DNA of 38,294 bases, taken from Pelargonium nanum. Its lineage: Eukaryota > Streptophyta > Magnoliopsida > Geraniales > Geraniaceae. This document shows positions 15,664 to 26,800 of the stretch, one piece after another; position 1 is the stretch's first letter, and each line of letters starts with the position of its first letter. Location of the stretch: positions 1 through 38,294 of the forward strand of contig JAYMTF010000366.1 of NCBI GenBank assembly GCA_036897485.1, read 5' to 3'. Position numbers and translations under genes: made by a program. Under the pieces are notes generated by a model that was not told the origin of the DNA, did not search any database, and worked only from the letters and a program-made list of their open reading frames with translations.

Positions 15664-18656
15664 CAATCGTCCAGTCCAGTCTCTGCTGTCCCGCCCCAAT
15701 TCGCAACTCATGTTGATGAGTTCTTGCTCTCAGTTCCTCTCTCAACGCCCCGTTCTCGCCACCGGATTTTCAGGACTTCGGGTCTCGCGCCGCCCTGCAA
15801 CGTCTTCACCGCTCACTCGCAGTTTCCGGATCTCCGAGGCCAATCCCAAGTCTTCGAAGAACGTAAGCTTTTGGTATTGTTATTGGTTCTTTAAGCTTTG
15901 TTGTTTGGAATTCGAGTTGGGTTTCGTTTGGTTGCTGAGAAAGTGTAGGAAAATGCTGGAAAGTTAAAATCTTGAAGTTTGTCCTAAGATAGAAATGAGA
16001 TGGGTGTGGATTGAAATTTAGCTTAATTGTGCATTTTAAGTCTTCGAAGAACGTATGCTTTTGGTATTGTTATTGGTTCTTTAAGCTTTGTTGTTTGGAA
16101 TTCGAGTTGGGTTTTGCTTGGTTGCTGAGAAAGTGTAGGAAAATGTTGGAAAGTTGGAATCTTGAAGTTTTTCCTAAGATAGAAATGAGATGGGTGTGGA
16201 TTGAAATTTAGCTTAAGAAAGTTTTTGAAGAACGTAAGCTTTTGGTATTGTTATTGGTTATTTAAGCTTTGTTGTTTATGATTCGAGTTGGGTTTCGTTT
16301 GGTTGCTAAGAAAGTGTAGGAAAATGTTGGAAAGTTAGAATCTTGATGTTTTTCGCAAGATAGAAATGAGATGGGCGTGGATTGAAATTTAGCTTTGATT
16401 GTGCATTTTTTCTGTATCTTCCAAGTTTTGGTTTGCTATTGCTTGTTTTTGTTGCCTGTTTCGTTTGCAGTTTGTTTCTTTAAGTTTGGTTGTCAAGAAG
16501 TTAATAAATGGGTTTGGGTTGGTTTGGTTGCCGAAGAAATGTAGGGAAAAGGTTAGAACGTGAATCTTGGAGCTTCCTTAGATGGCTTTATTGCACATTT
16601 CTGTATCTGCCAAGTTTTGATTTGCGATAGCTTTTGTTAATATTTTCGTTTGCAATTTGTTTCTATAAGTCTGGTTGTCTAGAAATTGAGTTGGGTTCCA
16701 TTTGGTTGCTGAGAAAATGTTGGCAAATGTAGGAAAGTTAGAATCTTGAAGCTTACTTAGATGCAAATGAGATGAGTATGATGGATTGAAATATAGCTTA
16801 ATTGTGCATTTCTGTATCTGCCAAGTTGCTCGCTGTTCTTGTTGTATTTCTCTTAACTATAATGTTGACTTCAATTTTTACTTTTCTTGTATTGCAGAAA
16901 TGGAAAATTACATGTTTCAGGCGTGATGAGTTCTCTTCTGAACCTCCCCAATCCGAATTAAATGGAAATTTACTGCGCGATGAGTTCTCTTCTGAACCTC
17001 CTCAATCTGAATTAAATGAAAATATACTGCCCGAAGAAATTGTGGAGCCTGAAGCTGATAATCCAAGAACTGTTAGAAAAGAATGGACAACAATTCTTCT
17101 TGAGGTAATTCCTTTCTTCATTTGGTTCAATATGATGGCCATCTGAATCTGATTATTGTCCTCTCTAGATTGTGATCTGTGTATTACAAAAGAAGTCGAT
17201 ATGTACTCGTATGGTTATATTTTAGGTTTCTTGACTAGGTTATGTACTCAATTTTAGCATGTTGGAGATACTAAATGAATGGTCGTTTTATCTAGATATT
17301 TTCTCAAGAAAGCAAGAGAATATTTTGGATTTCCACTGAATAGTACTTTGTGGAGTGCCCTATTAAGCTATGTAGATGACACTTCTTTTGCCTGACATAG
17401 ATAATTGCACTTAGTGGTATGCTGTAACATGTAAACCACATCATCATTCAGGTTTAAGACCACCTTCTAACCTGTGCAATATGTCAACGAGCCGGCCATC
17501 AATTAGGTTTAGGATGTCTTGATTTCTAATAGTCTTTGTACTCTCTGTTGGTTTATTTGTTATGATATTATATGTAGATTCGAAAGAATATTGTTAGCAG
17601 TTAGTACTAGGTTTTTTAGAAGATTTGCTTGGTTTACTTCTTGTTGACTTTGTACTGGTTGGAATGAGAAATGCATAATATTGTTTGGCAACTGCAATTT
17701 CCATTTGCATTTAGAGTTACAAGTCCTGCATAATATTGTTGCAGGCTTCAGATGCAGTGTTGAAGGCAATTGGGAGCCGGTGGACTGTGCCGTGGACAAC
17801 AGAAACCATAATGCAGGTAATTGTTTCCCGCTTCAGTGGTTTTCTTAAGCAGCTTTCATGGCCACTGTTTACTTATTAGGACTATTAGTTGAACGCTTCG
17901 AGCCCCTGCAAAACTTTCACGCAACTTCTAACTTTTAAGTGTAAACTTCTTATGGTGATGCAGGTAATGCTTCTTTGGGTCGCCTCGTTCTGGTTCGTTG
18001 GGTCTTGGGTGATTCCATTTGCAGCCCACGTGGCCGGTATCAACAAAGAATCATTAACATTCAGAGGACAGGCCCTATACAGCCTAGTGACCGATGTGAC
18101 CGAAGGCCTTGTTGGATGTGCAGTCCTTCACCAATGTCTATCTCGTTTCCGCCCCCTTCCATCCGATTGGTTCAAGTTCAGCCTCAGGGGAAACTGGCTG
18201 ATCGATGTAGCTCTCGGATGCCTCATGTTCCCTCTGGTCAACCGTCTATCGCAACTGAATCTCCTACCCGCGATGCCTTCTACACCCGTCACCCCCTCCA
18301 GCGTCGAGCAATCTATCCTGGCACGAGACCCGGTGGCAATGGCATTGTATGCAATTGTAGTTTCGGTTTGCGCCCCTGTGTGGGAGGAGATAGTCTTTCG
18401 CGGGTTCCTTCTGCCTTCGCTGACCAAGTACATGCCCGTATGGTCTGCGATATTGGTGAGTTCTGTTGTCTTTGCTCTTGCACATTTCAATGTATATAGG
18501 ATGCTACCACTTATTTTTCTTGGCATTGTGATGGGTATGATTTTTGCGCGATCGAGGAATTTATTGCCATCCATGCTCTTGCACAGCCTCTGGAACACCT
18601 TTGTGTTCTTGCGCTTGATGAGATCGTTTTTTTTTTTTTTTGCTAGGCCTTTGTAG
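15647..18656 (+). CDS. CPBP-family (CAAX protease/bacteriocin-processing-like) intramembrane metalloprotease, probably plastid
   Basis: Four exons, 15647-15862, 16898-17104, 17745-17816 and 17964-18656, all phase 0 with GT-AG introns, encode 395 residues. Residues 1-65 are rich in Ser/Arg/Pro and poor in acidic residues, like a chloroplast transit peptide. Residues about 81-116 hold two copies of an 18-residue acidic unit (RDEFSSEPPQSELN). From about 166 there are several hydrophobic segments. The CPBP motifs are present: EEIVFRG (Glu306, Glu307, Arg311), FALAHFN (His339) and HSLWNT (His372, Asn376), the expected glutamates and histidines of the intramembrane active site. Plant members sit in plastid or other membranes; substrates are mostly unknown, and prenyl-CAAX cleavage should not be assumed. 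The tail after LRLMR runs through a T-homopolymer (SFFFFFARPL) and is probably not conserved. Intron 1 consists of tandem repeats. Confidence 0.92.
15848..16826 (+). repeat. Tandem repeat of about 180-200 bp filling intron 1 of the CPBP gene
   Basis: Three similar units start at 15848, 16038 and 16219 (about 190 and 181 bp apart). Two or so more diverged units follow from about 16410 and 16599, marked by recurring TTTCTGTATCTGCCAAG and GTTGGGTTNNNTTTGGTTGCTGAGAAA. The first unit overlaps the end of exon 1, so each of the first three carries the sequence GAAGAAC|GT(A/T)(A/T)GC around the splice donor. The units look locally duplicated and not like a transposon. Confidence 0.88.
16922..17029 (+). 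repeat. 54-bp coding tandem duplication in exon 2 of the CPBP gene
   Basis: Two adjacent 54-base units (16922-16975 and 16976-17029) differ at only a few positions and encode RDEFSSEPPQSELN(G/E)N twice. The length is a multiple of three, so the frame survives. The duplicated part lies in the hydrophilic linker between the transit-type N-terminus and the membrane domain, where length change is likely tolerated. Confidence 0.92.
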
Positions 18657-18794
18657 TCTGTAGGATGCTACTTGTAGAAGGCACCAATGCAATTTGCTGG
18701 TGTGAAAATTCATTTCCATCATGAATCTTGAGCGTTGCAATATCAAATATATAAGCTCATATTTCTTCATTTTGTACTCTCTTTCTCTTAAATT

Positions 18795-19405
18795 GCAATA
18801 AATACCTTATACTTGTCTCGGTTTGCATATAGCTCCCTATACTTTTGTTTATGACAAACTAATTCTTAGTATTTAGAGTTTTATCATTTCGACAATGTGA
18901 AACTGATGGTGATAGTGAAAGTAAATTGGGTATTTTGAAAATAATGATTGATCGTGTGTCATGCTCATGATGAGAGAGAAAATTAAGTTAAACCCGCCTG
19001 ACGGAATGAAAAACTACATGGAGCTATATGCAAATTGAGTGAAAAGTTAAAACTTAAAAACTCATCGTGACAGTGATAGTATGGGTAAAATGGTTATTTT
19101 CAGAAAGTATTACAGATCGTGGGCAATACACGTAATGAGAGGGAAAGATCAATTGAATTGCTTGACGGTAGAGCTCACAATTTGGAACTGAATCGGTGGG
19201 TACCCGATCTTAACTCAAGCTAACCAACTTTCGGGTTGAGTAAATGCGCACAAATCAATGCATTTTATGCTCGAAACTTGAAATCCGACTATTAGGGTCG
19301 GAGTAGGCTTCAACAACCCGAACCCGACCCAATACCCGATTTTGCTAGATCTAGTTGACGGATTGATATAAAATATAGAGAGATGTATGCAAAAGGGGAT
19401 AAAAA
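18795..19405. repeat. Diverged inverted-end repeat, two copies, interrupted by a hAT MITE
   Basis: Copy A spans about 18800-19044, with opposed ends TTGCATATAGCTCC (near 18823) and GGAGCTATATGCAA (near 19020). A second, diverged stretch (about 19060-19405) repeats the interior pattern: GTGACAGTGATAGT, GATCGTG, TAATGAGAG and GCTTGACGG. Removing the element at 19169-19353 restores continuity with copy A (TGACGGA-ATGA compared with TGACGGA-TTGA). It is probably an old non-autonomous DNA transposon of unassigned superfamily. Confidence 0.55.
19169..19353. mobile_element. hAT-like MITE nested in an older repeat
   Basis: The ends TAGAGCTCACAATTTGG and ATTTTGCTAGATCTA match, imperfectly, the ends of the hAT-like MITE at 12686-13066. 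It is flanked by CTTGACGG (19161-19168) and GTTGACGG (19354-19361), an 8-base duplication with one difference. The 185-bp interior has CGGGT/ACCCG-rich words and no coding capacity. Confidence 0.75.
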
Positions 19406-20221
19406 TCCATCATGAAAGAACCTTTTTCTTAGCCTTTACATATTGGAGAATTGAGGATTTTTTTAGTATTAAAATCAAGTATAGCTCTGTGTCTTAACAT
19501 CATTGGACCAATCTTGATCTATTGCGACACTTGGTTGTCAGAGCTCAGAAAACAAGCTCAATCTCTGTGAATTTGGGCCTCTAAACTAAAATATATTATC
19601 TTTGCTTCTAAACTACATTTCTCTGGTTTCTCTTTTTTCATTGGAAAGGACCTGAGAAACCAACCCACCATGGTCCATGTGTATGGGGATTATCATAAAA
19701 TAGATCCGATTAATTTTTGGGTCGAGTAGACTCAGCTCACCCACATGTTTTCTGTGTATAACTAATTCGGACTCCCGTCTTTTGGGTTAGGTTTGGTACT
19801 TTCAACCAAATTCTCTTGCAAAAATGACTAAGTATCTAAACTGCCAGTTTTACATTTCAAGTCAGACACTTAATGGAGAAACTGATAAAAACTAGCGGCA
19901 CATACTATTTTGGTTAAAAAATTAGGGACTAAATTAGATCTCTATTAGAAAAATTAGTGACCAAATTAAAGTTTTACCTAATAAAAACCAGAAAGTTTTG
20001 TCCACATTGCTATTCCAATTTGGCCAACTTGTTTTTTGTAGCCATGCCATTTCTTGCTTCTCTCTTAAATATCTTTCATATTGCTATTATATTTGTGATC
20101 AATCCTTACCCACCAAGCATGCATGCATACAATTATATGCTCAGATCTGCATGTGATGCTGAGCAGAGACAAGCATTAGTCAATATAGTTATGTTAAATA
20201 AGTGCAACTCGAGACGTTGAA

Positions 20222-20541
20222 TCGTTTTGGATTGTGTCGTGTTAAACGTGTTGGTATTTTTGTGTTAATCGTGTCGTGTGTCAGCCCGGCTCGCTTAGTT
20301 AAAGTTTCATGTTCATGCTCAATGTTTTATCACGAATACCGAAAATTAGTGTGTTCAATTGTTCAAGTCACTTTCTGACTTGTTCCCGGGTCGGGTTTGT
20401 TTGAGGAAACCGCGGGCCATATAGGAAAAGTCAGTGTCAATCCACACCTTTTATATGTAAAACCTACCGCCCGAACTCTTTTCAAACATTTTCAACTCGA
20501 TCCTGAAAGAACCCAACTCAAAACCCGAATTGTCAGGTCTG
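20222..20541. mobile_element. Degenerate hAT-like MITE fragment
   Basis: The right edge GAATTGTCAGGTCTG at about 20527-20541 resembles the AAATTGCCAGGTCTA end of the element at 12686-13066. The preceding 300 bases share its GTGTCGTGT/AACGTGTT and CCCGAAC words. The left terminus and target duplication could not be found, so the limits are approximate. Confidence 0.45.
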
Positions 20542-22479
20542 ATTGAGAACATCAAAACAAACCCACAGAGGTTGGAGAAGGACCATGCTCCATGGATGCA
20601 GAGTTTGAGAGAGTGAATGTTTGGTTTCTGTCAACATCTAGTTGAGAATAATGATGATCCACTTTTATGGGCTACTTGCCCAACAAAATTTTAGGTATGA
20701 GCCATAAAGTTGTATGTTACAAATGTCATTAAATATGAACTAAAATTAGTACTGGTTCAGTTGCAATTTGATAACCAAGGTGCATGCATGGGACTAATAA
20801 AGACAATATATCTTTGAATCTTGGTGCTCCTCAATCTGGAGAAGATCCTTTATTTCAAAAGTTCAAGAGGTGGTAGTTCGAGTTTCGGATAAAGTTTAGA
20901 GTAAAATTTGGATCCGTCGGTTCAATTTTGTGTTATGCAGTCAAAGTTTGTGGGTTTGTGAGTTTGTCACCCGCATATGGCCAAACAATTGGTAAGGATC
21001 ATTTTATATGACTTGAACTCGTAAAATTTTTATGTTAGATTTCAAGTGCTTGCGGGTTCGATTTCAAATTGCATGCTTTAACTTGTGCTTAGACATGTTT
21101 TGGACACAAATGCATGTACATTCGGAATTTATTATACATTTTTGCTCGTTCGGGCCACACGAAATAGTTTTCGAATATCATTTTATAGAAGACTGTGGAC
21201 AGGTTGGATAACATGCACTTTGTTATGAATGGAATTGGACACCAACATTAATGGCTCTGAAACCAATTGTTGTGAACCAAGCACTAAAATACTTATGACT
21301 CTGATACCACTTGTGTGAAATTATTCTATTACACTCTTGAACGCACATTCAAAGTTCGAGCAAATTATTTTCATGTCTGCGTTCTCTTTCTAACTACGAT
21401 GTTCTTTAACTTTTGTTTCAATCCTCGGACTCCATGAGCATAACAAGTTCCGTTCGTAATTTTTCTTTTACAAATTACTGAACCCAAATAATTTTATCTG
21501 AAATTCAAATTGTCAACTTTAATTATTTTCAGATTCGTGTATCCGAATCAACATAAGATTAGGACCAGCCAAAAAGGATATAAGGTAAGGTCATGTCATG
21601 GGCTGGGTGGTCCTAAAATGGTGCTTTTCTGTTCCCAAAGCTCCTACAACCTGTGATAGCTAGTGTGACACACACATCTAAGTTGGTCACATCATATTTT
21701 ATTATAAAATATATTATCAACAATTTTTATAAATTGAATCATGCTTTTTGGGAATGCAAATACCATGTGAGCTACATGCTCTAAAATGTTCAAGACTATC
21801 GTACTCTATGGGTCACAAATTCAGACTTGGATCGAGTTTAACATGTTTGGGTTTGCAAAATTTGATTTGAATATGATCTAAAATCGTTCCAGAGTCGTTC
21901 AAATTTTAAGTTTTGAGTTATGAAAGTAAGTTAAATTTTCACAACAATGGTTCTACAGTTAATAGTTTGTATTCATTTCTAAATACTCAAACTCATTTAA
22001 AGTAAAAAAAGTTCATTTACAAAGAACTTAGTTGTGTCACGTAAAGTTAATCGACCATTTTGTAAATTTGTAAAAGAAGTTAGTTGCACCACACAAACAT
22101 GATTGATTCTCAAAAATCAACCATTACATCATGAACAAATCATAATATAATCGTATTCGATGAAAAAAAATTAAGTTGTTATAGAATTGAATTTTTTCTA
22201 CTAATGTGTCATTTTCGTGTTGTGTTAAAAGCCATATATATATATAATGTATGAGTTAACACAAACATAACACATTTAATAATTATACTGACGTTTCGTG
22301 TTTATGTCAACCTTACTTGAATGAAAAATAAGGTGAATTGCACTTCTTATTTTTACAATATAGTAGGTATATTTGATAATGCGGGCCGCAGAAAACTGCA
22401 CGTATTCTCATCAGACATTTTTTTATTGGTTCATTAAAATTTTATTTCTATCAAAATAATGTAATGCACTGCATGTGGT
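20542..22479. other. Intergenic DNA without recognisable genes
   Basis: No protein-like frame is seen. Two short motifs near 21248 and 21300 (GGCTCTGAAACCA, GACTCTGATACCAC) resemble, on the minus strand, the tRNA-Met primer-binding sequence next to plant LTR retrotransposon LTRs. This suggests a small broken LTR-element fossil of unknown family near 21240-21550, old and without recognisable coding parts. The rest is AT-rich degenerate sequence. Confidence 0.4.
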
Positions 22480-22727
22480 TTGATTATACATAATATTCTA
22501 GATTTGTCATATTATTTTGCTAGAATTAAGTTTTTGTATGTTAGGAGATCGGCTAATAATGTGGCTCATGCTTTGGCAAGGTCGTCTAGGTCGATTGAGT
22601 CGGACTGTTGGTTGGGTCAGTTCGGCCTGTCTTTTATTTCCGAGTTGGTATTTGCTGATGCTTAATTAATATATATATTTTTTGAAATCAATGCTTAATT
22701 AATATAAGGGTTTCCTTGAAAAAAAAA
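22480..22727 (+). mobile_element. 5'-truncated LINE fragment (RNase H-like C-terminus plus A tail)
   Basis: The frame 22480-22665 encodes ARIKFLYVRRSANNVAHALARSS followed by a short C-terminus ending FADA. The VRRSANNVAHALA core is typical of the RNase H-like domain at the C-terminal end of plant LINE-type reverse transcriptase polyproteins. After the stop there is about 50 bases of AT-rich sequence and an A-run at about 22718-22727, as expected of a LINE 3' end. Everything upstream of the RNase H tail is absent. The Stowaway element at 22731 abuts the A tail. Confidence 0.68.
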
Positions 22728-22730
22728 TTA

Positions 22731-23019
22731 CTTCCTCCGTTTCAAATTAAATGTCATTCTGGAGTCCAAATTTTGTTTCAAATTAAATGTCACTTTCTAT
22801 TTTTAGCAAACTTATACACGTGACTTTTCCATAGTGCCCTTTGTCATGATGACTTTTATATAGAAGATGAAAAGCATAAAAGTTGAATAAATATACTAGT
22901 AGTGGACTAACAATGATGAATTTTATGTTTTTTTATTTAAGAGTAAAAAAGTCATTTAACATTTTTCCTTAATATTTGTGATAAACTCTACAACGACATT
23001 TAATTTGAAACGGAGGTAG
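22731..23019. mobile_element. Stowaway MITE with TA duplication
   Basis: The ends CTTCCTCCGTTTCAAATTAA and its inverted partner at 22997-23019 match over about 26 bases with one difference, continuing as ATGTC. TA flanks both sides (22729-22730 and 23020-23021). This is the classical CTCCCTCCGTTTCA Stowaway (Tc1/mariner) terminus. It is 289 bp with no coding capacity. It lies about 800 bp before the AAA gene start. Confidence 0.93.
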
Positions 23020-23066
23020 TATATCATAACAAACCAACACAACCCATTTGATGGTGCAGATGCATC

Positions 23067-23129
23067 TGGGCCGTCATCTAGATCCAATCATAAACAAACT
23101 GTGGGCCCCAAATCCAAAACAACGGCCCA
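23067..23129. promoter_or_regulatory. Cluster of three TGGGCC/GGCCCA (site II) motifs upstream of the AAA gene
   Basis: TGGGCC at 23067-23072, TGGGCC at 23102-23107 and GGCCCA at 23124-23129. TGGGCY 'site II' elements bind TCP factors and are typical of broadly expressed plant genes, including nuclear genes for mitochondrial proteins. The distance to the start codon, about 700 bp, allows a promoter position if the leader is long. Confidence 0.5.
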
Positions 23130-23284
23130 GATTCAATCACTCATCTAAATTTCGGCGCGCGTCAGACAAAGCTGCTGTACCATTACCTCACTCACAACTG
23201 AGTACACTGCACATAAAATTTAAACAAACCCAAACAGACCCTTAAATCAAACTGTCGAGCCGAAACCTAGACCGTTAAGATTTC

Positions 23285-23294
23285 GACACGTGTC
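23285..23294. promoter_or_regulatory. Palindromic G-box-like element GACACGTGTC
   Basis: A perfect 10-base palindrome with an ACGTG core, the binding core of bZIP/bHLH factors and of ABA-responsive elements. It lies about 530 bases before the AAA gene ATG, near the expected core promoter. Confidence 0.45.
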
Positions 23295-23821
23295 CACCTT
23301 CGTAAATACTCCCCACACTTTAAAAACTCAAAAACCGAGGGAAGAGCTCAACAGAATCTCCTGTAAAAGCGGGAACCGCCACAGCCACCGCATTTCTCGC
23401 TCCACCTCTTCTCCGCCGCCGCCGGCCGCCGTGAGAGAAACTGTACCTTCTCCTTCTTCCGGCGACTTCGGTGTCCGTAGATCCGTGATTTTCGCATTCG
23501 GTAACCGGTAGTTACTGAAATTAGAAAGAGAGAAGAAAATACAGAGACGAGTGTGCGTTGGACAAGAAAAACAGGAGAATTCGTGAGGGAGAGAGACCGA
23601 GAAATCGCCGGAGGCTCTTTCGGTTCTGTGTCTGAATCAAACTTCAGATTTTTTTTCTTTTTCTTTCTCTTTCTCTTCCTGTTTTTTGGTGAGAAATTTT
23701 TTCTGAAATTTCGTTTTCCTTTGATTCTGAATTTTTTATTCAAATTCTGGAAGATTTTTTTGAGAATCTGAGACGGAAGCAGTGTTCTGTTGTGTTGATT
23801 TGATCTAGAGTAGTGTTAGGG

Positions 23822-26800
23822 ATGGAACAGAGAAACATACTGTTATCGGCGTTGAGCGTAGGGGTGGGGGTTGGGATAGGGATTGCTTCGGGACAAACGG
23901 TGGGAAAATGGAGCGGAAACGCCATTCCGTCGAACGCCATAACTGCGGAGAAATTGGAGCAGGAGATGCTCAGGATGGTGGTGGATGGCAGAGAGACTAA
24001 GGTCACTTTTGCCGAATTCCCCTATTACCTCAGGTGATGATCCATCTCTTGCCTCTTCTTCAACTTCCTATTTTCACTTTCATTTTGTTTTTGTGTGTTT
24101 TCATTTCTGTGAGAAAGTGACAGATCAAGTCTTTTTTCGGTTCAATAAAGTATATATTTGAAAATGATTGTAAAATATGAAGAATGTTTCGAAAATTGAT
24201 AGCTAGAAAATGATCTCTTCACAGTAGTTGTTCTCAGACATTTTTCTCTTACTTTCTTTTTTCCAGAGTAACGCCTTATAGCTTGAGCTTTTAAATGAAT
24301 CCATATTTTGCAATACTAAACAGCTGAATTGGTTCTTAATGTACACAAAAAAAATTCCTTTGTAGAAATACCAAAATAATTAATAAACTTGGAATAGTGA
24401 AAAGAATCTTGATCCAAACGATCAGTTTCTAATTTGAGCTTAGGTAGGTGATATTATTGTTTAGCCTTCATTGGGACATTGAGAATTGAAGTGTCGTTTT
24501 CTGTGACATGTTTGAATAAAATATCACTTGGATTAATTTTAGTTCATTTAATATTTTATATTGTACAGTTTTCTTTCTTTTTTGGTGACTATGGATACAC
24601 ATCACTAGATAACATTGTGGATTTGCGGTTTGTATGGATTTATTAGGCGGGCTTAGATCATTTTAATTTTCTAATAATAAAATACTAAAGGGAATTCGAG
24701 TTTTGCTTGTCACATGCTTTGTTGTTCTCCCAGATTTTTGAATCTATGTCTTGGTTTTGTTGCTTACTTCTCATCCTATCTTCCTCGGGAATCATATCTT
24801 GTATATGGATATTTTGGTAGTTTTCCAGTTGCCAAGATGTATTTGTCTAGCAAAGTGTTGTCCTGATTTCTCATTAATATGTAATTTGGTTCATCGGTTA
24901 AATTCTTAGCATGTAACAGACAGCATGTTCAGGTCCCTACCCATCTGGTGACATTTTTACACCACGAAAGTATTGATCTTGAAATTGTGAGATTAACAGC
25001 TGGAACTGCCCCATTAGTTTTAGACTTTTAGTATATATAGTTTGGTCTCTATCAAATTGTATAGCCCTTGGTCTATAACATCACTTGTAGTGAGAAACAT
25101 CAAAGTTTACAGCTAATATGGGTGTTATAACAAGTTTGCAAAAAATATAGATGTTCTTTTGGATTTTGTTATAACAAGGTTGTTTTCACAATTTCAAATT
25201 ATGAAAGAAGTTTAATTTCTAGATTCTAAAGATGGGTGAATGTTGAACTAATGGAGCCCTGCAGTATTGGCTATGTTGTCCAAAAGTATGGTTAATTATT
25301 TTTTCTTGATGTTTTTGTTATCAATCATGCTTATAGTTCAAAATTATTGTGTGACCTGTAACCTTTCTAGTGTATAACGTGTTCATGCCTTGGACTATTG
25401 GATAACAGTGAGCAGACGCGGGTACTGCTGACAAGTGCTGCCTATGTGCACTTAATGCATGCTGATGCTTCTAGGTATACTCGGAACCTCTCACCTGCAA
25501 GTCGGGCTATATTGCTCTCAGGGCCTGCAGGTTGGTTGTCTTGGTTATAGTCTTGATATGGTCTGTGATGACCTAACCATATTGTTTTTATCTTTTTATA
25601 TAACAAATCTAATCACTCTATCTCATTTTCATTTTGAAGAACTTTACCAGCAAGTTCTTGCCAAGGCATTGGCCCATTACTTTGAAGCAAAGCTGTTGCT
25701 GTTAGATGTAACTGATTTTTCATTGAAGGTGAGTGTGTGTGGCAATTTCTTTTTGTTTCGTGTTTTGGGTTCCTAATCTTTATCTGATTTTGTATTGGTA
25801 CAGATTCAGAGCAAATATGGCACTCCAAACAAAGAATCTGCAGTAAGCTTCTCCAAACTCATTTTGACTGTATTCTTCTTGTGTTGTATGGGTAGTCCAC
25901 AATTGCTGCCACTTTGGGGACATGATTATAACTAAAATAAAAATTTCTAATCTAATGTTTTGCTGTTCTTAAATTTATACAATACATTTTTTTGTGAAAT
26001 GTATGCATAACATTGTATTATGCTTACCCACTTCCACTGGCATAATGATCTTATGAATTGTACTAATTAATTTTTTTTATGTTTGTGATTCTGTTTCGTA
26101 GTCATTTAAGAGATCCACCTCAGAAACAACACTGGAGCGGTTGTCTGAATTTTTTGGATCTTTTTCCGGCTATCAGAATAAGGAAGAACCCATAGGTAAC
26201 AGGAAGAATTCTGGCCTGTCATTTTGCTAGGACTTTCTCTCATATGGAGGAAATGCTTCAATCAGTTTTCTGTTCTTTGTCCTGGTGTCTAATATTTTGG
26301 GTTTTGTACGAGACACACTTGTGTTTTTATAGACTTTTCCCATGCTTATAATGATGTATCCTTATAAGTATAGCATCATTATTGGGATTGGATCTTTTCG
26401 TACTTTGCTTTCTCTTCTTCCATTAGGGTTTATTGGTTCCAACTTTGTTGTGTACCTGATCAACACATTATGTTGCAGGCACATTACGAAGGCAAAGCAG
26501 TGGCACTGATCTTCGATCAAGGTATGCTGTTTAGTGGAAATTTTTAACTGGCGATAACAAAACTGTGTATTAGTACTTATTTGTTTTTACACTTTCATCT
26601 TGTGCATGTGATTGCAGGGGAGCAGAGGCTAGTAACCCTTCTAAGCTTCGAAGAAATTTCTCTGCATCAGCTAATATCAGTAATCTAGCTTCACAGGGTC
26701 CTCCTTCAAATCCAGGTTTTTTTCCCTACTATGCTAATTGAATACTCCTGTATATATAACTTTTTATTGGTACTAATTTCCTATACATTAATGATATGGG

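Noticed and set aside
16011-16211. Independent small protein in CPBP intron 1
   Set aside because: It is an intronic tandem unit; the same frame appears in the first unit merely because the units are copies.
17975-18598. Overlapping frames on both strands in CPBP exon 4
   Set aside because: These are out-of-phase shadows of a conserved membrane-protein exon.
23048-23511. Small protein frames upstream of the AAA gene
   Set aside because: The region is promoter and leader with site II and G-box motifs; composition is not protein-like.
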